From positions 186,001 through 250,000 of the forward strand of contig PALD01000069.1 in NCBI GenBank assembly GCA_002710685.1: a stretch of DNA of 64,000 bases. The letters run 5' to 3'. This stretch comes from Cytophagaceae bacterium. GTDB lineage: Bacteria; Bacteroidota; Bacteroidia; Flavobacteriales; Flavobacteriaceae. A program made the translations under genes and the position numbers. Of the stretch, positions 27,415 through 34,425 are shown one piece after another; positions within the stretch are counted from its first letter, which is position 1; every line of letters begins with the position of its first letter. Below the pieces are notes generated by a model. That model searched no databases and was not told the DNA's origin. It was given only the letters and a program-made list of their open reading frames with translations.

Positions 27415-28788
27415 ATGAACATGACAAGAAGTTTCTTAGCATTTTTTATCTCTGTATTACTAGCATCCAGTTGTGATAAACAGGATGATCCTGATACTGT
27501 CGGTACAGGTACAGATGATGATACGTTAAGTACCGTAGCGTATGAAGAATCACGGGATGTGATTTTAAACCCAGAGCGTGGGTTTATGCATACATGGGCA
27601 GTACAATCAGGAGGGGAACCGGTGAGCACTGCACAATTGCAGGCCTTGAAAAGCGAAGATGTATCCATCATCTTAAGGATATACTACCTCAAGGATTTTA
27701 AAAATAGCGCTTTAAGCGAAAATCAATTGACCTTGATCAAGACAGATTTTGAGAGATTTAGACAAGCCGGTATAAAATGCGTGCTCAGGTTTGCCTATAC
27801 AGACTCCATGAGCGATCCAGACGCACCGCTGGATGTTGTAGAAAACCATATTGATCAACTAAGCCCCATTGTGAGCGAAAATGCTGATATTATTGCATTT
27901 GTCCAAGCTGGGTTTATAGGGGCATGGGGAGAATGGCATTCATCGAGCAATGATCTTACAACCTTGACAAACAAGAAAATCATCCTCGAAAAATTATTGA
28001 GCGCATTTCCCCCCAATGTAAAGATACAGGTGAGGACACCGGGATATAAAAAGGAAATTTTTGGCGAAAGCCAGCCCATGGACGCCACAACAGGGTACGG
28101 TAACTCAAACATTGCCCGTGTGGGCTTTCACAATGATTGCTTCATGGCCAGCATTGATGACTATGGGACTTACCAGGATGTGGCGGCTGATAAGCAATAC
28201 ATAAGCCAGGAAGCACTCTATGTGCCCACGGGTGGAGAAACCTGTCCACCTTCAGGTATTCCCATTGCCAGCTGTACCACTGCTGAAAATGAAATGGAAC
28301 TCTTGAAATGGACATACCTTAACCTGGATTATTACGGGCCGGTCCTTAATGAATGGAGGTTGAATTCTTGTTTTGAAAATTTTCAAAAACGTTTGGGATA
28401 CCGCATAGTGATGGAAGAGTCTGTAGTTCCCAAGGCACTTGTGGGGCCTTCTTTTGATTTTAAAATAAAACTGGGCAATGTGGGTTTTGCCCCTGTCTAT
28501 ATCAATAAGAACACATTTTTAGTACTTAAATCCACGACAGGAACCGAAACTAAAATTGCACTTGACCTGGATGTCAGGAAGATTGCACCGGGCAGTACGT
28601 ATGAATATGCAACTTCGGTAAATGTGGTATCCCTGGCTTCTGGAGAATATTCTCTTTTTCTTGATATTCAAGATGAACAGCCTACACTTGCTGATAGGAC
28701 AGATTATAAAGTAAGATTAGCCAATAATAGTACATGGGAGAGTACAACGGGATACAACAATCTCATGCAAACCATAAAAATAGAATAA
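27415..28788 (+). CDS. DUF4874/DUF4832 lipoprotein, putative glycan hydrolase or binding protein
   Basis: This 457-residue lipoprotein has a leader ending LLASSC. The N-terminal half starts with the DUF4874 hallmark ILNPERGF and continues as a TIM-barrel-like unit, with VSIILRIYYLKDF, KCVLRFAYTD, IIAFVQAGFIGAWGEWH and KIQVRTPGYKK. The second half (from about residue 240) is DUF4832, ending in a beta-sandwich. GAWGEWHSS at a strand end resembles a glycosidase active-site strand, but no activity is established that I know of. Its place right behind SusD, where PULs usually encode surface endo-glycanases, makes a hydrolase of galactosamine-containing chains plausible. This is inference. Confidence 0.85.
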   Translation: MNMTRSFLAFFISVLLASSCDKQDDPDTVGTGTDDDTLSTVAYEESRDVILNPERGFMHTWAVQSGGEPVSTAQLQALKSEDVSIILRIYYLKDFKNSALSENQLTLIKTDFERFRQAGIKCVLRFAYTDSMSDPDAPLDVVENHIDQLSPIVSENADIIAFVQAGFIGAWGEWHSSSNDLTTLTNKKIILEKLLSAFPPNVKIQVRTPGYKKEIFGESQPMDATTGYGNSNIARVGFHNDCFMASIDDYGTYQDVAADKQYISQEALYVPTGGETCPPSGIPIASCTTAENEMELLKWTYLNLDYYGPVLNEWRLNSCFENFQKRLGYRIVMEESVVPKALVGPSFDFKIKLGNVGFAPVYINKNTFLVLKSTTGTETKIALDLDVRKIAPGSTYEYATSVNVVSLASGEYSLFLDIQDEQPTLADRTDYKVRLANNSTWESTTGYNNLMQTIKIE

Positions 28789-28811
28789 CAGTAGCACTAA
28801 AAACTTTAATT

Positions 28812-29672
28812 ATGAACAAGGTACTTTACTTAGGATTAGCACTTATGTCATTGCTGGTTTTATATAGTTGCAGCAGCGACGATTCTAGCTCTGGCCCCAT
28901 GCCAGTGGCAGACTTTACCTTTACTAATGACGGTAGCACGTTTACATTTACTAATCTCTCAGAAAACGGAACGGAGTATAGGTGGGATTTTGGAGACCTT
29001 GATTTTTATTCCTATGATGAAAGCCCCGTCCATACCTACAATATAGGTGGAAGCTTGAAGGTTTCTCTTACAGTAACTAATGAATCTGGTCAAGAGGCAT
29101 ACGTTGTTAAAACAATAGAAGCCCCAGAAATTATTATAGTAAATATTGAAGTCGATGGTGATTTTGAAGACTGGCAAGATGTAGATTATGCTTATGAAAG
29201 CCCTTCGAGTACGGGATCAATGCAAAAAATAAAGATATGGACAGGTGGAGCCAATGTCAATGTTTACCTTGAAGGTAATGACATGATGAACATGCAACTT
29301 GTGGATATGTTCATAAACTCTGATGGTGACACATCAACAGGTTTCCTGCATGGTGAATGGCCAGATGGTTCTGGAGCAGATTGGTTGTTTGAAGGACCAC
29401 TTGTAAGTAATGGCTGGGGGTCGTTTTATGATCATATTGATCCTAATGGTAGCTGGGGCTGGGCAGCACTTGCCGGTTCTGGAGCAAACATTAAAGTATC
29501 AAGCATAGTACAGGTTGAAACGGGGGTAAAAGCTGTGGAATTCAGCATCCCTAAGGCTGTACTGGGTGAGTTGGGCGATACCATAGGATTTGCATTTACT
29601 GAGTTGACCGAGGGCTGGGCACTTGTGGCAAATTTTCCAGATTCGACAGCGTTTGTGACAGTTGACCTCTAA
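28812..29672 (+). CDS. Lipoprotein with PKD domain and C-terminal carbohydrate-binding-like domain
   Basis: The start at ATG 28812 gives a typical lipoprotein leader (LLVLYSC, Cys about residue 20); an earlier in-frame ATG inside the preceding gene would place the leader internally and is rejected. The mature protein begins with a Ser/Asp-rich linker. A PKD domain follows (about residues 30-105, YRWDFGD...VHTYNIGGSLKVSLTVTN). The remaining 175 or so residues are a beta-rich domain with VDGDFEDWQDV, reminiscent of carbohydrate-binding modules in surface glycan-binding proteins. It probably acts as the SusE/F-like accessory binding protein of this locus. It lies 23 bp after the DUF4832 gene and 14 bp before the NagX-like gene. 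Confidence 0.85.
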   Translation: MNKVLYLGLALMSLLVLYSCSSDDSSSGPMPVADFTFTNDGSTFTFTNLSENGTEYRWDFGDLDFYSYDESPVHTYNIGGSLKVSLTVTNESGQEAYVVKTIEAPEIIIVNIEVDGDFEDWQDVDYAYESPSSTGSMQKIKIWTGGANVNVYLEGNDMMNMQLVDMFINSDGDTSTGFLHGEWPDGSGADWLFEGPLVSNGWGSFYDHIDPNGSWGWAALAGSGANIKVSSIVQVETGVKAVEFSIPKAVLGELGDTIGFAFTELTEGWALVANFPDSTAFVTVDL

Positions 29673-29686
29673 TCATAATATAGAAT

Positions 29687-30784
29687 ATGGTAAAGGCCAG
29701 TCAAAGACTAGATTCAATTGATGCCCTTAGGGGGTTTGATATGTTGATGATCATCTTTGCAGATAGGTTTTTTTATTATTTGCATGAAGCTGCAAATACT
29801 GATTTCACGGGTTTCCTTGCAGAGCAATTTGAGCATCCAGACTGGTTTGGTTTTCATATTTATGATGTCATCATGCCCTTGTTCCTCTTCTTGGTCGGGG
29901 TAGTGATCCCTTTTTCTTTAAGTAGTAGGTTGAAGTCTGATGAGGCCGGTAGACCATTGCTTTATTATCATATTTTTAGACGTTTCCTCATCCTTTTTTT
30001 ACTAGGGTGGATTGTACAGGGTAATCTATTGGCACTGGATATTGGTCAGTTTAAGGTTTTTAGCAATACCCTGCAGTCTATTGCAGTGGGGTATGTAGTT
30101 TCTTGTCTTGCCTTTATACATTTAAAGAAGGCCCATCGCTATTATTTATTTGGCTTTTGCCTGCTCGCTTATTTTTTGATACTTCAGTTCTGGCCCGTGC
30201 CTAATTATGGTGCGGGAGACTTGATGCCAGACCGAAACATTGCGCTATATGTAGATCATATGGTTTTTGGCAGGTTTGATGATGGGTATCAATACACGTG
30301 GTTCTTGAGTAGCCTGGGCTTTATAGCCACAACGCTTTCAGGCTTGTTTGCCGGAGAAATGCTCAGGAGTAAAATGCCCCAAATCAAGATTTGTCATGGC
30401 CTTTTGCTTATGGGACTTATATTATTGGTCACAGGTGGATTATTACATCTTGTTCAACCCTTTATTAAAAAAATATGGACACCATCCTTCGTATTGGTAA
30501 GTTCAGGCGTATGTTTTGGGTTGCTGGGCTTATTTTACTGGGTCATAGATATTAAACAAATCAAAGGCTGGATAGTCCCTTTTAAGATTATAGGAGCTAA
30601 TGCAATTGTTGCGTACGTACTTTCTCACGTGATAAGTTTTTCATCCATTGCAGGCGAGGTACTTTTTGGCACAGAACAGTTTTTGGGCAAGTATTATGAG
30701 GTTATCCTATCCATTGGCGGATTTTTGATACTTTACCTCCTGTTATGGTTTCTTTATAAGACCAGGACATTTATAAAGATTTAA
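29687..30784 (+). CDS. NagX/HGSNAT-like transmembrane N-acetyltransferase family (COG4299)
   Basis: This 365-residue integral membrane protein has about ten hydrophobic segments. The N-terminal signature RLDSIDALRGFDMLMI, and VIMPLFLFLVGVVIPFSL in the second segment, are typical of the COG4299 family that includes lysosomal heparan-alpha-glucosaminide N-acetyltransferase and bacterial NagX. The animal enzyme moves acetyl groups across the membrane from acetyl-CoA to terminal glucosamine, so that an N-acetylhexosaminidase can cut. Here it precedes a GH109 alpha-N-acetylgalactosaminidase, so an equivalent acetylation of galactosamine ends in the periplasm is an attractive reading. It is followed by a palindrome and 153 bp before GH109. 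Confidence 0.85.
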   Translation: MVKASQRLDSIDALRGFDMLMIIFADRFFYYLHEAANTDFTGFLAEQFEHPDWFGFHIYDVIMPLFLFLVGVVIPFSLSSRLKSDEAGRPLLYYHIFRRFLILFLLGWIVQGNLLALDIGQFKVFSNTLQSIAVGYVVSCLAFIHLKKAHRYYLFGFCLLAYFLILQFWPVPNYGAGDLMPDRNIALYVDHMVFGRFDDGYQYTWFLSSLGFIATTLSGLFAGEMLRSKMPQIKICHGLLLMGLILLVTGGLLHLVQPFIKKIWTPSFVLVSSGVCFGLLGLFYWVIDIKQIKGWIVPFKIIGANAIVAYVLSHVISFSSIAGEVLFGTEQFLGKYYEVILSIGGFLILYLLLWFLYKTRTFIKI

Positions 30785-30802
30785 TTTTTTAAGAAAAATA
30801 TG

Positions 30803-30820
30803 TTTTGGCTGTAGCCAAAA
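30803..30820. repeat. Palindrome TTTTGGCT/AGCCAAAA after the NagX-like gene
   Basis: Perfect 8-bp arms surround GT. It may form a weak hairpin after the NagX-like gene but is followed by an A-run on this strand, so it is not a classic rightward terminator. It is a member of the dispersed palindrome family. Confidence 0.5.
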
Positions 30821-30937
30821 AAATAAAAGTTGAATAACTCAACAGAAAGACGATTTACAATAAAGTGGGCTCGCGAGCATTTATCATCACCTCAAAAAAA
30901 CAATAATAAATTTAAGCGCTAAATTAAATACAGAATC

Positions 30938-32305
30938 ATGTCAACGAGAAGAAAATTTATCAAGGAATCAGCAATAGTGGGTACTGGTATTTCACTAGCT
31001 CCCAGTATGGTATTTCCTTTTAATTCTAGGCCAGCGGTAGATAAGCTGAAGATTGCCTTTATAGGGGTGGGGCTCAGGGGCACCAACCACCTTAACAATG
31101 CAATACACCGCAAAGATACAGAGATTACGGCTATTTGCGATATTGATCAGAACAGGATTGACATTGCCCTGGATTTAATTAAAAAAGATGGTCGTAAAAA
31201 ACCATTGGTCTTTGGCAAGAATGAAGATGATTACCTTAACCTGCTGGAATCACCAGAAGTTGATGCAGTTGTAATCGCCACACCCTGGTTATGGCACACC
31301 AAGATGACCGTGGCAGCCATGAAGGCTGGCGTGTATGCTGGTGTTGAGGTATCGGCCTCACAGACCATAGAAGAATGCTGGGACCTTGTAAACACACATG
31401 AAGCCACGGGTACACACATGATGTTCCTGGAAAATGTAAACTTTCGTAGGGATATCATGGCGGTACTCAACATGGTACGTCAAAACGTTTTTGGAGAACT
31501 GCTTCATTTTAGATGTGGTTATCAGCATGATTTGAGAGAAGTAAAGTTCAATGACGGTAAGCAGCCGTATGGAGGTGGGGTCGAATTTGGAGAAAAAGGA
31601 CTTTCTGAAGCCCACTGGCGTACCAAGCATTCCGTTTACCGCAATGGAGATACCTATCCCACACATGGAGTAGGGCCCATAGCCGCTATGTGCGACATCA
31701 ACCGTGGTAACCGTTTTGTGAGCATGACCTCAAGTGCCACCAAGGCGGCGGGACTCCACAAATATGTAGTTGACCATGGAGGTGTGGACCACCCCAATGC
31801 CAAGGTAAAGTTCAAGCAGGGGGATATAATCACCTCTACCGTAGAAACCGCCTTGGGAGAGACCATCATCATCACACATGATACAAACTCTCCACGCCCT
31901 TATTCTTTAGGTTTCCGTGTACAAGGCACTGAGGGGCTTTGGGAAAAAGATGGAGATAGGATCTATATTGAAGGAAAAGCCGAAAAACCACATCGTTGGG
32001 ATGATGCTGCTCCTTGGTTAAACAAATATGACCACCCCATCTGGAAAAAATATGGAGAAGAGGCCACGGGGGCCGGGCATGGCGGTATGGATTATTTTGT
32101 GATGAAGGCCTTTGTAGAATCAGCCCTTGAAAATATTGCCCCTCCCATAGATGCTTATGATGGTGCTGCCTGGAGTGCGATCACACCTCTCTCAGAAGCA
32201 TCTATCGAGAACAATGGTGAACCACAGGATTTTCCTGACTTTACCCGTGGACAATGGGTAGAGAGAAAACCCTACAACTGGATGAAGGATGAATATAAAA
32301 AATAG
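30938..32305 (+). CDS. GH109 NAD-dependent alpha-N-acetylgalactosaminidase
   Basis: This 455-residue Gfo/Idh/MocA-fold glycosidase has a Tat leader (RRKFIKESAIVGTG), fitting export of a protein with pre-bound NAD. The Rossmann start is IAFIGVGLRGTNH. The body has the residues characteristic of GH109 rather than ordinary dehydrogenases: EVSASQTIEECWDLV, FLENVNFRRDIMAVLNMVR, GGYQHDLR-type GYQHDLREVKF, YPTHGVGPIAAMCDINRGNR, ITHDTNSPRPYSLGF and GAGHGGMDYF. These match my memory of the Elizabethkingia blood-group-A enzyme along most of the chain. It releases terminal alpha-GalNAc by an NAD-dependent elimination/addition mechanism. It is the last gene before a strong terminator, 153 bp after the NagX-like gene. 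Confidence 0.9.
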   Translation: MSTRRKFIKESAIVGTGISLAPSMVFPFNSRPAVDKLKIAFIGVGLRGTNHLNNAIHRKDTEITAICDIDQNRIDIALDLIKKDGRKKPLVFGKNEDDYLNLLESPEVDAVVIATPWLWHTKMTVAAMKAGVYAGVEVSASQTIEECWDLVNTHEATGTHMMFLENVNFRRDIMAVLNMVRQNVFGELLHFRCGYQHDLREVKFNDGKQPYGGGVEFGEKGLSEAHWRTKHSVYRNGDTYPTHGVGPIAAMCDINRGNRFVSMTSSATKAAGLHKYVVDHGGVDHPNAKVKFKQGDIITSTVETALGETIIITHDTNSPRPYSLGFRVQGTEGLWEKDGDRIYIEGKAEKPHRWDDAAPWLNKYDHPIWKKYGEEATGAGHGGMDYFVMKAFVESALENIAPPIDAYDGAAWSAITPLSEASIENNGEPQDFPDFTRGQWVERKPYNWMKDEYKK

Positions 32306-32324
32306 GATTTTGTAACAGCTTGGT

Positions 32325-32352
32325 AAAACCCCGCCCTCTAGCGGGGTTTTTT
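32325..32352 (+). terminator. Intrinsic terminator after GH109
   Basis: The stem AAAACCCCGC/GCGGGGTTTT (10 bp) has a CCTCTA loop and is followed by further T. It ends the galactosaminoglycan operon and separates it from the two-component system. Confidence 0.9.
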
Positions 32353-32378
32353 ATGCATTAAAAAGAAGTTTCTGCCTC

Positions 32379-32413
32379 CTTTAAATTATCTTTAGAATCC
32401 TGGGATAGATTTG
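32379..32413 (+). promoter_or_regulatory. Regulon promoter 1: CTTTAAA-N4-CTTTAGA plus -7 TAGATTTG
   Basis: Half-sites lie at 32379-32385 and 32390-32396, 11 bp apart. A perfect TAnnTTTG -7 element lies at 32406-32413, starting 16 bp after the second half-site start. It would autoregulate the response regulator/kinase operon. Confidence 0.75.
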
Positions 32414-32431
32414 TTCTTTTAGCCTTTATAT

Positions 32432-33106
32432 ATGAAATACCTTATTGCAGAAGATGAGAAGGAACTACAGGAGTCCATCGCTACATACCTGGGCCAGGAG
32501 GCAAATGTGTGCGAGACCGCATCAGACTATTGGGAAGCCTCTGAAAAACTGGAAATGTATGAATATGATGTGGTCATCCTGGATGTAAACCTCATTACCG
32601 GTAATGGTCTTGAATTGCTTGCAAAGCTCAAAGAGCAGCATAAAAAGAGCGGTGTCATCATTATATCGGCTAACAGTTCACTTGAAGATAAGCTCAAGGG
32701 CCTTGACCTGGGGGCAGATGATTATATCACAAAGCCCTTTCACCTGGCAGAACTCAACTCACGCATCAAGGCGGTACTGCGCCGGGGCCAGTTTGGTGGC
32801 GAAGACTCCATTACCTTTCATGAAATCACCCTGGATACACTGGCAAGAAGTGCCTATGTAAACGGTAAACCCATCACGCTTACGCGAAAAGAATATGACC
32901 TGCTCCTCTTTTTTATCACAAACCAGGGCAGGGTACTATCAAAAGCAACCATCGCAGAGCACCTATGGGGAGATGACAGTGACCTCCTGGACAGTTTTGA
33001 TTTTATCTACGTACACATCAACAACCTGAGAAAAAAGCTTACTAAAGAAGGCGCAAAATATATCCAGACCGCTTATGGTAGCGGCTATAAATTCATCGCA
33101 GATTAA
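32432..33106 (+). CDS. OmpR-family response regulator
   Basis: This 224-residue regulator has a receiver domain (residues 1-115) with acidic pocket EDE near residues 7-9, phospho-acceptor Asp51 in VVILDVNL, and Lys in ADDYITKPF. The C-terminal winged-helix domain (about 125-222) has LTRKEYDLLLFFITNQGRVLSKATIAEHLW and ends YGSGYKFIAD. It pairs with the overlapping histidine kinase gene. OmpR-type dimers bind direct repeats with about 10-11-bp spacing. The repeat found at its own promoter and at five more promoters in the next 12 kb is therefore its likely site, making it an activator of efflux and envelope-modification genes. Confidence 0.93.
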   Translation: MKYLIAEDEKELQESIATYLGQEANVCETASDYWEASEKLEMYEYDVVILDVNLITGNGLELLAKLKEQHKKSGVIIISANSSLEDKLKGLDLGADDYITKPFHLAELNSRIKAVLRRGQFGGEDSITFHEITLDTLARSAYVNGKPITLTRKEYDLLLFFITNQGRVLSKATIAEHLWGDDSDLLDSFDFIYVHINNLRKKLTKEGAKYIQTAYGSGYKFIAD

Positions 33107-34370
33107 AACAAACAACCATCACCGGACAAGACTATTAAGGAAAGCCTCAAAAACCTTCCTGTTAACTGCACTTGTGTTGATGACCCTATCAGCCGCCGCC
33201 CTGTATTTTTATACCAAGGACCTCTTGCGCCGCGAGATTGAAGAAGAACTGTATTCAAACAAGGACCGTGTAGAGAATTTATTGGCAAAAGACCAAGAGA
33301 TAAGGGGCATACCACCCATTATGGAGATAGAAAAGGTGAACAGGGAGGAGGCAGAAATACTCAAGGACACCTTGCTCTATGACCCACTTCAGGACGAGAT
33401 AGAACTCTTCAGGCAGCTCTCGGGCACGCATACCATTGCCGGAAAACACTATAGGGTCACGGTACGCGCAATGATCATTGAATCTGAAGATATCCTTTTT
33501 GCCATTGTTTTTACCTTTATCATTGTCCTTTTTCTCGCCTTTATCTTCCTGTTCTATCTCAACAAGTCAAGAAATGAAAAGCTTTGGAAGCCCTTTTTTG
33601 TAAATCTCGATAAGCTCAAGGGTTTTTCACTTAAATCCAATGATGCACTAAGCTTTGAAGACTCTGACGTACTTGAATTTCATGAACTCAACCGGGAGAT
33701 GACCAGCCTGACGGCAAAAATTCAAACAGATTATAGAAACTTAAAGCAGTTTACAGAAGATGTATCCCACGAGATGCAGACCCCGCTGGCCATTATGCAG
33801 GTGAAAATCGATACCATTATCAATGATGCTAAAATCACCAAAAAACAGTTTGAGTCCCTTTCTTCCTTACAGACTGATATCTCGAGGTTAAAGCAGCTCA
33901 ATAAAAAACTTATCCTTCTGGCAAAGATTGAGAACAATCAATTTTCAGGGGCTGAATTGATCAGCATAAATTCAATATTAAAGGAGTCAATCTCAAACTT
34001 CCGGGAGCTTGCCCCGGTTGAGATTGAATTCAGGGACCAAGAGGAGATCCATGCAAATATGGACAGGTCACTGGCAAGTATATTATGCAACAACCTCTTG
34101 TCCAATGCCATAAAGCATAATACAAAAGAAGGTCCCATTATCGTTGTTGCCCAGGAGACACATATTCAATTCATAAATCATGGCAAGTATGCCCTGGCCG
34201 GGCCAGAACATATTTTTGAACGTTTTTACAGGGAGAGCAAAAAAGAAGATTCAACCGGCCTGGGACTTTCAATAGTAAAAAAGATATGTGATTATTATGG
34301 TTTTGAACCTTCATATCACTTTCGCGAAAGCTGTCATGTTTTTCAAATAGATTTTAAGCTACAATCCTGA
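33075..34370 (+). CDS. Sensor histidine kinase
   Basis: This 431-residue inner-membrane kinase has TM1 at about residues 27-47, a periplasmic sensor of roughly 90 residues, TM2 at about 140-163, and a linker. The dimerisation/phospho-acceptor helix FTEDVSHEMQTPLAIMQ carries His232. The HATPase domain has NNLLSNAIKHNT and ERFYRESKKEDSTGLGLSIVKKICDYYG. The only suitable ATG lies 32 bp inside the response regulator gene, so the genes overlap and are translationally coupled. The small periplasmic loop could sense a cationic or envelope-stress signal, but nothing in it identifies the ligand. Confidence 0.92.
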   Translation: MVAAINSSQIKTNNHHRTRLLRKASKTFLLTALVLMTLSAAALYFYTKDLLRREIEEELYSNKDRVENLLAKDQEIRGIPPIMEIEKVNREEAEILKDTLLYDPLQDEIELFRQLSGTHTIAGKHYRVTVRAMIIESEDILFAIVFTFIIVLFLAFIFLFYLNKSRNEKLWKPFFVNLDKLKGFSLKSNDALSFEDSDVLEFHELNREMTSLTAKIQTDYRNLKQFTEDVSHEMQTPLAIMQVKIDTIINDAKITKKQFESLSSLQTDISRLKQLNKKLILLAKIENNQFSGAELISINSILKESISNFRELAPVEIEFRDQEEIHANMDRSLASILCNNLLSNAIKHNTKEGPIIVVAQETHIQFINHGKYALAGPEHIFERFYRESKKEDSTGLGLSIVKKICDYYGFEPSYHFRESCHVFQIDFKLQS

Positions 34371-34374
34371 GCTT

Positions 34375-34409
34375 CTTTAAATTCTCTTTAGAACTGCACC
34401 ATACTTTTA
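34375..34409 (+). promoter_or_regulatory. Regulon promoter 2: CTTTAAA-N4-CTTTAGA plus -7 TACTTTTA
   Basis: Half-sites lie at 34375-34381 and 34386-34392. The -7-like TACTTTTA at 34402-34409 sits 16 bp from the second half-site start, the same geometry as promoter 1. It lies immediately after the kinase stop and drives the outer-membrane receptor gene. Confidence 0.75.
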
Positions 34410-34425
34410 GCTAAAAATTTATGCC

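Noticed and set aside
28734..28811. Earlier in-frame ATG for the PKD lipoprotein
   Set aside because: It lies inside the preceding gene and would bury the lipoprotein leader; the ATG at 28812 gives a clean leader.
30869..30878. GCTCGCGAGC palindrome and nearby AATTTA/TAAATT arms upstream of GH109
   Set aside because: Short, common in composition, and no regulator or promoter geometry supports them as operators.
30938..32305. Ordinary Gfo/Idh/MocA sugar dehydrogenase
   Set aside because: Tat leader and several long motifs match GH109 glycosidases specifically, and the locus context is galactosamine catabolism.
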